Shown piece by piece: positions 18,163 through 26,723 of a stretch of 63,427 nucleotides of DNA. Location: the NCBI GenBank assembly GCA_037189665.1, contig JBBCIV010000049.1, forward strand, positions 1-63,427, read 5' to 3'. The stretch is from BPJO01 sp037189665 (GTDB taxonomy: Bacteria > Planctomycetota > Phycisphaerae > Tepidisphaerales > Tepidisphaeraceae). The position numbers and the translations under genes are program-made. Below the pieces are notes generated by a model. The model did no database searches and was not told where the DNA came from. It saw only the letters and a program-made list of their open reading frames with translations. The stretch's first letter is position 1. Each line of letters starts with the position of its first letter.

Positions 18163-18206
18163 GTAGGGTTCGCCGTGCGAACCGCGGTTCACACGGCGAA
18201 CCCTAC
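18163..18206. repeat. 44-base near-perfect palindrome (family A)
   Basis: Arms GTAGGGTTCGCCGTG (18163-18177) and CACGGCGAACCCTAC (18192-18206) enclose the 12-base palindrome GAACCGCGGTTC. It lies in the 81-bp gap between the PL1 gene and the next operon gene. No T-run follows, so it is more like a dispersed palindromic unit or an mRNA-stabilising hairpin than a terminator. Confidence 0.7.
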
Positions 18207-18215
18207 AACTTTTCA

Positions 18216-20195
18216 ATGCTGATCTCGCTCGACAACTTCCACCTCCACCTTACGCTCGCCGCCCAGCGTCACGGCCACTGGCTGCCGCTGCAGCTCGACA
18301 CCGCCGGCGATGTCACCCGCGCCACCGGGCCGGGCGTGGACGCCGCGCTGAAGCTGATCCGCCAGGCGGATCGCATCAACTACGAGCTGACATTCACGAG
18401 CGCGTTCCCCACCCGATTACGGCTGCAACTGCAATTGCGGGATCGCGGGCAGTTGTTCCACCTCATTCCCGGCGTGATCTTCGGCGACAACAACGCCGCC
18501 CACGCCCGGCCGGGCGAGTTCCCGTTTCTCTCGACCATCCGACCGGCGGATCGGGCGTGCGCGGCGCTGTGGGAATTTCGCGCCGATCGGGCGGCGCAGC
18601 CCGTCTCGATCCTCTGTGCCGAAGGCGGCGCGGTCGGCATCTCGATCGATCCCTATTCCGACGACGTCCGCGCCGAGGACGGATTCATCCGCAACGGCGT
18701 TTTTTCCGCGTTGCCCGATTCGTTCGGCGTCTCCCTCGGCTACGGCAACGATCCGCTGACCTTCGAAGAAAAGACGAAGTTCTTCGCCGCCCATGCCCAC
18801 CATTCGACGGCGGCCAAGGCGTCCGGCTCCATCCTGGCTCGTCCAGGCGATCGACGGGCAGCACATCAGATCGTGCGCGAGTTGTACCAGCGCACGCGCG
18901 AACCGCCTCGCCATCAGGAAACCGACCGCAGTGCCCTCCGCGCCCTGGCCGACACGTTCGCCACGGTCAACTACGCGCCGGAGTTCAACCAGTACACGAA
19001 CCGCAAGTGCTATGTCCCCGCCGATACCACGATGAACCCATGGCGGTGCATCGTCGAGATCGGCTGGACCGGCGGCAGCATGATGGCGTACCCGTTCGCG
19101 CTGGCGGAACGGCTGTTCGGCGATCTGAAGATGCCCAAGTCGCCCGCGACGATCTTCGATGAGATTTGCAGCGGCTATCACCCGGCTTCGGGTTTCATCT
19201 ACGACGCGATCCTGAACCGCTACACCACCAACCGCCCTGCCGGTTGGAACGAATCGACGATCAACGGGTGGTGGTCGGGCTTCCTGCCGCAGACGAGGGA
19301 CGCGCATTGCGCGTACACCAACGCCCACGCCGCGTTTTACCTTCTGCGGCTGGCGGCGATGAATGAGCGGTCCGGACAGAGCACGCCGAAGGAGTGGATC
19401 GATACCGCATTGAAGGTGCTCGATACCGCGGTCGAACTGCAACGCGAAGATGGCGCGTTCGGCTATCTGTTCAGCTCGACCGAGAAGAAGGTCATCGACT
19501 GGGACGGCTTCGCCGGCTGTTGGTTCGCCGCCGCGTTGCCCTACGCGTGGAAGTTCACCGGCCAAGCCCGCTATCGCGAATCCGCCGACCGGGCGATCGA
19601 ACATTACGCAAAGGACGTGCGAACGCTCCTGTGCTGGGGCAGCCCGATGGACACGTACAAGAGCGTCGATTCCGAGGGCAACCTCGCCTTCATCCGCGCC
19701 GCTCGCCTCATGCACGAGACGACCGGCGAGGCGGAGTACCTCGATCACCTGCGCGACGGCGCGCACTACGAATACCTCTGGCGCTACGGCTACCGCGCCC
19801 GCCCGCAAGCCCCGCCGCTCAAGGGTAGCAACTGGAACAGTTGCGGCGGAACGATCACCAGCGTGTCGAACCCGCACCTGCATCCGATGGGCGTCGTCGC
19901 GACCGATGACCTCGAATATCTCGCGCGCATCACCGGCGATCCGTATCACCAACATCGAGCTGACGACGGCATGGCGTGGCTGCACAACACGATGGAACTG
20001 TATCCCACCATCATGGGTTATGGCCGCTACGGACTGCTCAGCGAGCGATCGTGTCCGAGCGACGGGCTGCTGAACGAGCGCTACGCCGACACCGGCGAGG
20101 CCGCCAGCACCTGGTGGAGCTACAACGCATGGGCCGCCGCCAGCGCGATGGAGGCGCTGGCCGAACGCATTCTCAGCCGCGAGGGAAATCGATGA
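18216..20195 (+). CDS. Predicted six-hairpin glycosidase-like protein
   Basis: 659 residues without a signal peptide. Residues 1-210 look like a beta-rich N-terminal domain (LELTFTS-type strands, FLSTIRPADRACAALWEF). Residues 230-650 are rich in aromatic alpha-helical segments typical of alpha/alpha-toroid glycosidases (CIVEIGWTGGSMMAYPFALAE, AHAAFYLLRLAAMNE, DGAFGYLFS, GFAGCWFAAALPYAWKFTG, GLLNERYADTGE). I do not recognise a named family with certainty. It would process an oligosaccharide released by the preceding lyase. Its TGA overlaps the next ATG (ATGA), so it is translationally coupled to the iron alcohol dehydrogenase. Confidence 0.55.
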   Translation: MLISLDNFHLHLTLAAQRHGHWLPLQLDTAGDVTRATGPGVDAALKLIRQADRINYELTFTSAFPTRLRLQLQLRDRGQLFHLIPGVIFGDNNAAHARPGEFPFLSTIRPADRACAALWEFRADRAAQPVSILCAEGGAVGISIDPYSDDVRAEDGFIRNGVFSALPDSFGVSLGYGNDPLTFEEKTKFFAAHAHHSTAAKASGSILARPGDRRAAHQIVRELYQRTREPPRHQETDRSALRALADTFATVNYAPEFNQYTNRKCYVPADTTMNPWRCIVEIGWTGGSMMAYPFALAERLFGDLKMPKSPATIFDEICSGYHPASGFIYDAILNRYTTNRPAGWNESTINGWWSGFLPQTRDAHCAYTNAHAAFYLLRLAAMNERSGQSTPKEWIDTALKVLDTAVELQREDGAFGYLFSSTEKKVIDWDGFAGCWFAAALPYAWKFTGQARYRESADRAIEHYAKDVRTLLCWGSPMDTYKSVDSEGNLAFIRAARLMHETTGEAEYLDHLRDGAHYEYLWRYGYRARPQAPPLKGSNWNSCGGTITSVSNPHLHPMGVVATDDLEYLARITGDPYHQHRADDGMAWLHNTMELYPTIMGYGRYGLLSERSCPSDGLLNERYADTGEAASTWWSYNAWAAASAMEALAERILSREGNR

Positions 20196-21325
20196 TCGTC
20201 ACGCTGCACCAGCCGAAAAAGCTCGTCTTCGGCGCCGGCTGCGTCGATCAGTGCGTGGCCGACCTGAAGGCCCGCGCATTTCAGCGCGTGATGGTGCTGA
20301 CCGCGCCGCACGCGATCGAATCGACTCGCGCGATGTTCGACGGCGTGGCGAAGGTGGTGCGGTATGACGCGTCGATCCGCGTGGAGCCGAACGTCGCCAC
20401 GTTCGACATGCTCCTGAAGGCCGCCCGCGACCTGCGCCCGGAAGCCGTCGTCGGCATCGGCGGCGGAAGCGTGCTCGACGTCGCCAAGCTGGTGGCGGCG
20501 CTGATGACCGGCGAACAGAAGCTGCGCGACGTCTTCGGCATCAACAAGCTGGCCGGCCGATCGGTGTATCTCGCGTGCCTGCCCACGACGGCGGGAACGG
20601 GCAGCGAGGTGTCGCCGAACGCGATCCTGCTGGACGAACACGACGACCTGAAAAAAGGCGTCATCAGCCCGCATCTCGTCCCCGATGCTGCTTACATCGA
20701 CCCCGCCCTCACCCTCAGCGTCCCCGCCGCCGTCACGGCTGCGACGGGCATCGACGCGCTCACGCATTGCATCGAGGCGTTCGTCAACAAGCTGTCGCAC
20801 CCGATGGTGGATACGTGGGCGATCGAAGGCGTGAGCCTCATCGCCGCGAACCTGCAACAGGCGGTCGAGCAAGGCGACGACCTCCCCGCCCGCACCGCCG
20901 TCGCGATGGGCAGCCTGTACGGCGGGCTGTGCCTCGGGCCGGTCAACACCGGCGCGGTACATGCGCTGGCATATCCGCTGGGCGGCGAGTTCCACGTGCC
21001 GCACGGCGTGTCGAACTCGGTCCTGCTCCCCCACGTGCTCGAATTCAACGTGCCGGCCGCGCCGGAGAAGTACGCCCGCGTGGCGATCGCGATGGGCGCC
21101 AAGCCGTCGGACGACCCGCTGGCCACCGCGCGGCGCGGGCTCGATCTCATCCGCGATCTGTCGAAGCGTTGCGGCATCCCGAAGCACCTGCGCGAGCTGA
21201 ACATCCCGCGTGACGCGATCCCCCGCATGGCCAAGGCCGCGATGACCGTCACGCGACTGCTCGACCGAAACGTCCGCGCCGTCACCGAGGCCGACGCGAT
21301 TTCCATTTACGAGAAGGCGTACTGA
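20192..21325 (+). CDS. Iron-containing alcohol dehydrogenase
   Basis: 377 residues from the ATG at 20192, overlapping the upstream stop by four bases; the frame is open further upstream but only as a shadow. Group III NAD(P)-dependent dehydrogenase: GIGGGSVLDVAKL nucleotide loop, PTTAGTGSEVSP, and metal ligands in DALTHCIEAFV and AYPLGGEFHVPHG. Reduces an aldehyde or ketone, or oxidises an alcohol; substrate unknown. Operon context (aldolase, PdxA-like dehydrogenase, four-carbon acid kinase) suggests handling of a short sugar acid, aldehyde or polyol from polysaccharide breakdown. Confidence 0.92.
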   Translation: MIVTLHQPKKLVFGAGCVDQCVADLKARAFQRVMVLTAPHAIESTRAMFDGVAKVVRYDASIRVEPNVATFDMLLKAARDLRPEAVVGIGGGSVLDVAKLVAALMTGEQKLRDVFGINKLAGRSVYLACLPTTAGTGSEVSPNAILLDEHDDLKKGVISPHLVPDAAYIDPALTLSVPAAVTAATGIDALTHCIEAFVNKLSHPMVDTWAIEGVSLIAANLQQAVEQGDDLPARTAVAMGSLYGGLCLGPVNTGAVHALAYPLGGEFHVPHGVSNSVLLPHVLEFNVPAAPEKYARVAIAMGAKPSDDPLATARRGLDLIRDLSKRCGIPKHLRELNIPRDAIPRMAKAAMTVTRLLDRNVRAVTEADAISIYEKAY

Positions 21326-21326
21326 G

Positions 21327-22193
21327 ATGTCCACCTCCAACCCCTACCGAGGCGTGGTTGTCCCGACGATCACCCCTTTCACCCCCACTGGCGCGATCGA
21401 CGTGCCGGCCGTCCAGCGCGTGGCGGACCTGCTGATCGACGGCGGCGCGCACGGCATCTTCCCGCTGGGCACGACCGGCGAATCCGCCTCCATCTCCGCC
21501 GCCGACAAGCGAAACCTGGTCACCGCGACGATCAGCGCGGTCGCCAACCGGGCGATGGTGTACGTCGGCATCTCGGGCAACTGCTTCCGCGAATCGGTCG
21601 AGTTGGCCGACGCCTGCGCCGACCTCGGCGTGTCGGCGGTCGTGGCGCACGCGCCGTCGTACTATCCGCTCAGCGATGCCGAGATCGAAACCTACTTCCT
21701 CAAGCTGGCCGACCGCGTGAAGCTGCCGCTGATCCTCTACAACATCCCGCAGACCACGCGGATGAACATCGCGATCGACGTGGTCGAGCGGCTGTCGAAA
21801 CATCCGCAGATCGTTGCAGTGAAGGACTCATCGCCGGACAAGGAACGCATCCAATCCCTTCTCGCCCGCACCGGCGGCCGGGGTGGGTTTCCAGTGCTGC
21901 TGGGCAACAGCAGCCTCTTCACACTGGGCCTGCGGGCGGGCGGAATTGGCCTCATCCCCAGCGGCGCACACGTCGCGGGCGATCAGTACACGCAGATGTT
22001 CAACGCCGCGATGAACGATCGCTGGGACGAGGTCGAGCGCCTGCAATCGCTCACCGACGCCGCGGTCGCCCCGTACGCCAAGATGCCGATGCTTGGGGCG
22101 AGCCTGGCGAAGTTGAAAGCGATCCTCGAATCCCGCGGCATCTGCGGCCGCACGATGCTGCCGCCGCTGGTCGATCACGTGGAGCCGGCATGA
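21327..22193 (+). CDS. DHDPS/NAL-family aldolase (dihydrodipicolinate synthase-like)
   Basis: 288 residues, usual size. Class I aldolase fold: GTTGES near residue 50, tyrosine in LYNIPQTT near 138, Schiff-base lysine in VAVKDSS near 166. Family members condense or cleave pyruvate with aldehydes: DapA in lysine synthesis, and also 2-keto-3-deoxy-sugar-acid and N-acetylneuraminate aldolases. Sitting between an alcohol dehydrogenase and a PdxA-like enzyme in a catabolic operon, a sugar-acid aldolase role is more likely than lysine synthesis. Start is one base after the dehydrogenase stop; its end overlaps the next gene as ATGA. Confidence 0.88.
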   Translation: MSTSNPYRGVVVPTITPFTPTGAIDVPAVQRVADLLIDGGAHGIFPLGTTGESASISAADKRNLVTATISAVANRAMVYVGISGNCFRESVELADACADLGVSAVVAHAPSYYPLSDAEIETYFLKLADRVKLPLILYNIPQTTRMNIAIDVVERLSKHPQIVAVKDSSPDKERIQSLLARTGGRGGFPVLLGNSSLFTLGLRAGGIGLIPSGAHVAGDQYTQMFNAAMNDRWDEVERLQSLTDAAVAPYAKMPMLGASLAKLKAILESRGICGRTMLPPLVDHVEPA

Positions 22194-23224
22194 GCGACAA
22201 ACGCCCGGTCCTCGCCATCACCATGGGCGACCCCGCCGGCGTCGGGCCCGAGATCATCGTCAAGGCGATGGCCCGCGCGCCGATGCGCGCGCTGGCGCGC
22301 CTGCTGGTCATCGGCGATGCCGGCGTCATCGCGCGGGCGGGCAAGATGATCGGCTCCGCGATCGCGGTTCGCCCGATCGAACGTGTCGCCGACGCGCGCT
22401 TCGAACCCGGCACGATCGACGTCTACGACCTGAAGAACATCAACCCCGCCACTTTCCAACTCGGCATCGTCAGCGCCGAGGCCGGCAACGCCGCCTTCGA
22501 GGCGATCCGCGCCGCGTTCGGACTGGCGCAGTCCAGCGCGATCCACGGCACGGTGACCGCACCGATCCACAAGGAAGCGCTCATCAAGGCCGGCCATCAC
22601 TTTCCCGGACATACGGAGATCTTCGCCCACTTCACCGGCGCCGCCGACGTGACGATGATGCTGGCGGCCGGCGATTTCCGGGTCGTGCACGTCAGTACGC
22701 ACGTTTCGCTCCGCAAGGCGTGCGACGCGGTAACGTTCGACCGCGTGTTGAAGGTGATCGAACTCGGCCATGCCGCCTGCGTACGGCTGGGCATCGCAAA
22801 CCCGCGCATCGGCGTCGCCGGCCTGAACCCCCACGCCAGCGACGGCGGGCTGTTCGGGACAGAAGAAGCGGAAGTCATCCGCCCCGCCATCGAAGCCGCT
22901 CGCACCAAAGGCATCAACGCCGAGGGCCCTCAACCAGCCGATACGATGTTCCCCAAGGCGATCGGCGGCGCGTATGACATCTGCGTGGCGATGTATCACG
23001 ACCAGGGCCACACGCCGGTGAAGTGCCAGGGCTTCAAATACAACGCCGAATCGCGGACGTGGGAAGACGTGCGCGGCATCAACGTCTCGCTCGGGTTGCC
23101 GATCATCCGCACGTCGGTCGATCACGGCACCGCGTTCGACCAGGCGGGCCGCGGCACCGCCAGCGACGCAAGCCTGGCCGACGCGGTTGAATACGCCGCG
23201 AAGCTGGCGAACATGCCGGCATGA
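22190..23224 (+). CDS. PdxA-family 4-phospho-threonate/erythronate-type dehydrogenase
   Basis: 344 residues. PdxA fold with GDPAGVGPEI at the N-terminus and metal-binding histidines in HHFPGHTEIF and MYHDQGH. PdxA proper oxidises 4-phospho-hydroxythreonine for vitamin B6. The PdxA2 branch, encoded next to DUF1537 kinases, oxidatively decarboxylates 4-phospho-D-threonate or D-erythronate to dihydroxyacetone phosphate. The directly following DUF1537 kinase (four-base ATGA overlap) points to the catabolic branch. Exact stereochemistry cannot be read. Co-translated with the aldolase and kinase. Confidence 0.88.
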   Translation: MSDKRPVLAITMGDPAGVGPEIIVKAMARAPMRALARLLVIGDAGVIARAGKMIGSAIAVRPIERVADARFEPGTIDVYDLKNINPATFQLGIVSAEAGNAAFEAIRAAFGLAQSSAIHGTVTAPIHKEALIKAGHHFPGHTEIFAHFTGAADVTMMLAAGDFRVVHVSTHVSLRKACDAVTFDRVLKVIELGHAACVRLGIANPRIGVAGLNPHASDGGLFGTEEAEVIRPAIEAARTKGINAEGPQPADTMFPKAIGGAYDICVAMYHDQGHTPVKCQGFKYNAESRTWEDVRGINVSLGLPIIRTSVDHGTAFDQAGRGTASDASLADAVEYAAKLANMPA

Positions 23225-24285
23225 ACCGTCGCACGCTCGTCATCGCAGATGACCTCACCGGCGCCGCCGAGATCGCCGGCATCGCCGCGCGGTACGGCCT
23301 TTCGACGCGACTGCTCCGCACGCCCGCTTCCAGCGTCGAAGAGATGTCCGATGTGCTCGTCGTTGATACCGATTCGCGTTCCCTGCCACCTGCCGATGCC
23401 GCGGCGAAGGTGAAACGCTTCTTCGCGAGGTTGTCCGAGCAGCCGTTCGACCTGATCTACAAGAAGACCGACTCGGTGCTTCGCGGGAACGTGCGAGCCG
23501 AGATCGAGGCCCTGATGAGCGTCTTCTCACGATCGGCGGCTCTGCTGCTTCCACAAAATCCCTCGCGCGGCCGCACGATCGAAGGCGGCGTGTATCGCAT
23601 CGGCGGCGCTCCGCTCGATCAAACGAGCTTCGCCCACGACCCCGATCACCCCACCCAAACATCGATCGCCGCCGATCTGCTTGGGGCCGGATCGGAAGAC
23701 GTTCGCCTCCTCGACGCGAGCACCGTCGAACAGGTAGGCCGGCACGCGAGCAACTTCATCCCGAACGCCATCCATGCCGGCGGCGCGGATTTCTTTGAAG
23801 CGCTCCTCTCCTCGTGGCACGGGTTTTCAACCCGTATTGAAAACCATGGGTTAAAAACCCATACCACGGGCCGAACCATCTTCATCTGTGGCAGCACCAG
23901 CGACGCCTGCCGCAGCTTCATCACCGATGCGCCGAACAATGGCATCGCCATCATGCGCATGGGCGGCCGGATCGACGCGCTTGTCGATTACCTCCGCGTC
24001 GCCGTCTTCGTCGATGAAACAATCGATCCTCGCCGGGCAACAACCGTCCGCGAAACGCTTGCGGAAGTGACACATCGCATTCTGTCTTCGCAACCCGTCG
24101 ATCTGCTCTGCATGGAAGGCGGCGCGACGGCGGCAAGCGTGTGCGAACGAATGGGGTGGAGCACGCTTGACGTCGTCGGCGAATTCATGCCCGGCGTCGT
24201 GTGTCTTCAGCCGGAAGGAGCCGGGCCGCAGATCGTCGTCAAACCCGGCAGCTACGCGTGGCCGGCATCGCTCGTTCGAGCGTAG
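23221..24285 (+). CDS. Four-carbon acid sugar kinase family protein (DUF1537; DtnK/OtnK-like)
   Basis: 354 residues. N-terminal domain starts with IADDLTGAAEIA and has YKKTDSVLRGN; the C-terminal nucleotide-binding domain starts at IFICGSTSDACRSF and contains EGGATAASVCERMGW and KPGSYAWP. The family phosphorylates C4 sugar acids (D-threonate, D-erythronate) and some branched relatives; product would go to the preceding PdxA-like enzyme. Oddity: residues 199-217, at the inter-domain linker, are encoded by a palindromic repeat unit that also occurs in an intergenic gap at 59371-59434. At 354 residues it is shorter than typical 400-plus family members. Last gene of the operon, convergent with the FGGY kinase three bases away. 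Confidence 0.88.
   Translation: MNRRTLVIADDLTGAAEIAGIAARYGLSTRLLRTPASSVEEMSDVLVVDTDSRSLPPADAAAKVKRFFARLSEQPFDLIYKKTDSVLRGNVRAEIEALMSVFSRSAALLLPQNPSRGRTIEGGVYRIGGAPLDQTSFAHDPDHPTQTSIAADLLGAGSEDVRLLDASTVEQVGRHASNFIPNAIHAGGADFFEALLSSWHGFSTRIENHGLKTHTTGRTIFICGSTSDACRSFITDAPNNGIAIMRMGGRIDALVDYLRVAVFVDETIDPRRATTVRETLAEVTHRILSSQPVDLLCMEGGATAASVCERMGWSTLDVVGEFMPGVVCLQPEGAGPQIVVKPGSYAWPASLVRA
23815..23870. repeat. Palindromic repeat unit (family B) inside a coding sequence
   Basis: GTGGCACGGGTTTTCAACCC starts an arm whose imperfect mirror, AAAACCCATACCACGGG, ends the unit; the mismatches are C/T changes that still allow G-U pairing. The first 22 bases match, in inverted orientation, the right arm of the intergenic unit at 59371-59434. 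Here the unit is in frame and adds about 18 residues to the four-carbon sugar kinase. Confidence 0.8.
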
Positions 24286-24288
24286 CGG

Positions 24289-25734
24289 TTATGTTGCGAG
24301 CGCCTGTCGCACGGCGCGGTTCCAGCCGTCACGCAATTGTTTCACCTGGCCCGCGGGCATCTGCGAACAATAGCGCTTCTCGGTGCGAGGCAGGCGTTTC
24401 AGGTCGTCGAGAGATCGGCATGCGCCGCTGCCGAGCATTCCCATCATCGCCGCGCCAAGGGCCGATCCGTTCGGCACGGAGGAGACGACGAGTTCCGCCC
24501 CGGTCATGTCGGCGACGAACTGCATCAGAAACGCATTCTGAGTCGGCCCGCCGTCGGCCTGGATCTGGCGGATGGGCGTACCGGAGCTGGCGCCCATCGA
24601 TTCCAGCACGTCGGCGATCTGGTATCCGATCGATTCCAAGGCCGCACGGACGAGATGCCGCTTGTCCGAATACGCCGTCAGCCCCACGATCGTCCCCCGC
24701 GCCGCCGGCGACCAGTGCGGCGCGCCCAACCCCGCGAACGCCGGCACGAGGTACACCCCGCCGTTATCGGGGATCGATACGGCCATCGGCTCGATCTCGT
24801 CGCTGCGGGAGAAGATGCCAAGCTGATCCTTCAGCCACGCCAGCGTCGCGGCCGAGTAGGTGATGACGCCCTCGTAGCTGTAAGTGGTCTCGGCCAGCCG
24901 CCACCCCACCGTCGTGCAGATGCCGTTGGCGGCGGGCGACATCGTGTTGCCGGCGTTCATCAGCACCGACGATCCAGTGCCAAACGTCACCTTCACGCCG
25001 CCCGGCTCGAAACACCGCTGGGCGAAGAGCGATCCCTGCGAATCCCCCATCACGCCGATGATCGGCAGTCCGTCCGGCGTTTCGCCATAACCGGCGTGGC
25101 TCGATCGCACCTCGGGCAACGCGTGCTTTGGCACGCCGAACATCGCGCACAACTCGTCATCCCACGCGCCAGCCTGGATGTTGAACAGCATCGTGCGGCT
25201 GGCGTTGGTGGCGTCGGTGGCGAACACCTTTCCGCCGGTGAGCCGGTAGATGAGGTAGGCGTCGATCGTGCCGAGCAGGATTGATCCGGCCTGCACGCCG
25301 GCGCGGATACGCGAATCGTTTCGCAACACCCAGGCGAGCTTCGGCGCCGAAAAATAGGGATCGATCGGCAACCCCGTCTTCCGGCGAACCATTTCCTCTG
25401 ATGCTTTCAACTCCGCGCAAATCCCCGCCCCACGGCGGCATTGCCAGACGATGGCGTGATGGACGGGCATTCCGGTCGCCCGGTCGAACAACACGATCGT
25501 CTCGCGCTGGTTCGTGATGCTGAGACACGCCGGCCTTTCGTCCGCCGGCGATACTTCTCGCATCACGCGCTGGGTGTTCCGCCAGATTTCCTCCGCATCG
25601 TGCTCCACGAACTCCGGCCGGGGGTAGATCTGGCGGTGTTCGGCGGTCGCCTGCGCGATCTCCGAGCCGTCGATCCCGAATAGGATCGCCTTCGTGGCCG
25701 ACGTGCTCTGGTCGATCGTCAGGATGGTTTTCAC
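24289..25734 (-). CDS. FGGY-family carbohydrate kinase (glycerol kinase-like)
   Basis: 481 residues from the GTG at 25734, which overlaps the upstream stop as GTGA; the longer open frame has no family sequence. FGGY landmarks: TIDQSTSATKAILF phosphate loop, WQCRRGA segment, MGDSQGSLFAQRCF, FGTGSSVLMNAG and the ADGGPTQNAFLMQF ATP-binding segment. The N-terminus resembles glycerol kinases, but the operon (sugar isomerase and split transketolase) argues for a ketose kinase. FGGY kinases serve ribulose, xylulose, erythritol, fuculose and apulose among others. Product would be a ketose phosphate for the co-encoded transketolase. Confidence 0.88.
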   Translation of the reverse strand: MKTILTIDQSTSATKAILFGIDGSEIAQATAEHRQIYPRPEFVEHDAEEIWRNTQRVMREVSPADERPACLSITNQRETIVLFDRATGMPVHHAIVWQCRRGAGICAELKASEEMVRRKTGLPIDPYFSAPKLAWVLRNDSRIRAGVQAGSILLGTIDAYLIYRLTGGKVFATDATNASRTMLFNIQAGAWDDELCAMFGVPKHALPEVRSSHAGYGETPDGLPIIGVMGDSQGSLFAQRCFEPGGVKVTFGTGSSVLMNAGNTMSPAANGICTTVGWRLAETTYSYEGVITYSAATLAWLKDQLGIFSRSDEIEPMAVSIPDNGGVYLVPAFAGLGAPHWSPAARGTIVGLTAYSDKRHLVRAALESIGYQIADVLESMGASSGTPIRQIQADGGPTQNAFLMQFVADMTGAELVVSSVPNGSALGAAMMGMLGSGACRSLDDLKRLPRTEKRYCSQMPAGQVKQLRDGWNRAVRQALAT

Positions 25735-26723
25735 GTCAGCTCCAGCGCCAGTTGAGACAGGCCTTCCATCGACAATCCATAGTGACGGAAGATGTCGGCC
25801 TGCGCGCCGGTGACGGTGTACTCGTCCGGAATGCCCGCCATTCGGAACCGGCAGGCCACGCCCGCGCGCATCAGCGCCGCCGCGCACGCCTCGCCGAGGC
25901 CGCCGTGGATCATGTGCTCTTCGACCGTGATCACCTTCCCGCACGCCCCGGCCGCGAGGATGGCGGACTCGTCGAGGGGCTTGATCGTGTGAACGCTCAC
26001 CACGCGGCAGTTCATCCCCCGCTCTCGCCCGAGCCGCTCGGCCGCCAGCAGGGCGTGGATGACCGTTTCGCCGGTGGCCAGGAACGCCAGGTCGCCGCCA
26101 TCGCGGATGACGGTCGCCTTGCCGAGTTCAAACGATTCCGATCGCGGCAGCGCGTACATCGGCGCCTTGCCGAACCGCAGGTAGAACGGCTTCTTCATCC
26201 TCGCCGCCACCCGGATCGCCGCGACGGTCTCGACGTTGTCGGCGGGGACGACGATGTTGACGTTGTTGATCGCCCGCAGCACCGCCAGGTCGTGCAGCGA
26301 GTGGTGCGTCGTCCCGAGCGCCCCATAGCTGACGCCGGCGCTGATGCCGACGAGCTTTACCGGCATGTCGCTATAGCAGACGTCGTTCTTGATCTGCTCC
26401 AGCGACCGGGCCGTCAGGAAGCACGCCGGCGATGTCGCGAACACGATCTTCCCGCACGACGCCAGCCCCGCCGCGATGCCGACGAGGTTCTGCTCGGCGA
26501 TGCCGACCTCGACGATCTGCTTCGGCAACGCCTGCCCGAACGGTCCCAGCTTGCCCGACCCGCGCGAATCGCTCGTCACCGCCAGCACATCGCGGTTGCC
26601 CCTGGCGAGCGATAACACGGTATCGGCGAAAACATCGAGGTTCGCCTTGCCGAGCGAAAGGCCAAGCGACTGCGCGATCTCCTTCGCCGCCGGCGAGAAC
26701 AATGTGGGGGCCGGGGCGCTCAT
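25731..26723 (-). CDS. Transketolase, C-terminal (pyrimidine-binding) subunit
   Basis: 330 residues from the ATG at 26723, overlapping the N-terminal subunit stop as ATGA. Contains the Pyr domain (GNRDVLAVTSDSRGS; the catalytic glutamate in EVGIAEQNLVGIAAGLA, about residue 71; GALGTTHHSLHDLAVLR) and the C-terminal transketolase domain (ITVEEHMIHGGLGEACA). Together with the adjacent gene it makes a two-subunit thiamine-diphosphate enzyme that moves a two-carbon ketol unit between sugar phosphates. Split transketolases are often dedicated to special sugars rather than to the core pentose phosphate pathway. Confidence 0.92.
   Translation of the reverse strand: MSAPAPTLFSPAAKEIAQSLGLSLGKANLDVFADTVLSLARGNRDVLAVTSDSRGSGKLGPFGQALPKQIVEVGIAEQNLVGIAAGLASCGKIVFATSPACFLTARSLEQIKNDVCYSDMPVKLVGISAGVSYGALGTTHHSLHDLAVLRAINNVNIVVPADNVETVAAIRVAARMKKPFYLRFGKAPMYALPRSESFELGKATVIRDGGDLAFLATGETVIHALLAAERLGRERGMNCRVVSVHTIKPLDESAILAAGACGKVITVEEHMIHGGLGEACAAALMRAGVACRFRMAGIPDEYTVTGAQADIFRHYGLSMEGLSQLALELT

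Noticed and set aside
21327..22193. Assignment as dapA of lysine synthesis
   Set aside because: Overlaps with catabolic genes and lies in a polysaccharide operon; the aldolase family is functionally broad.
24289..25734. Assignment as glycerol kinase glpK
   Set aside because: N-terminus is similar, but no glpF, glpD or glpT is nearby, and the operon partners indicate a ketose substrate.
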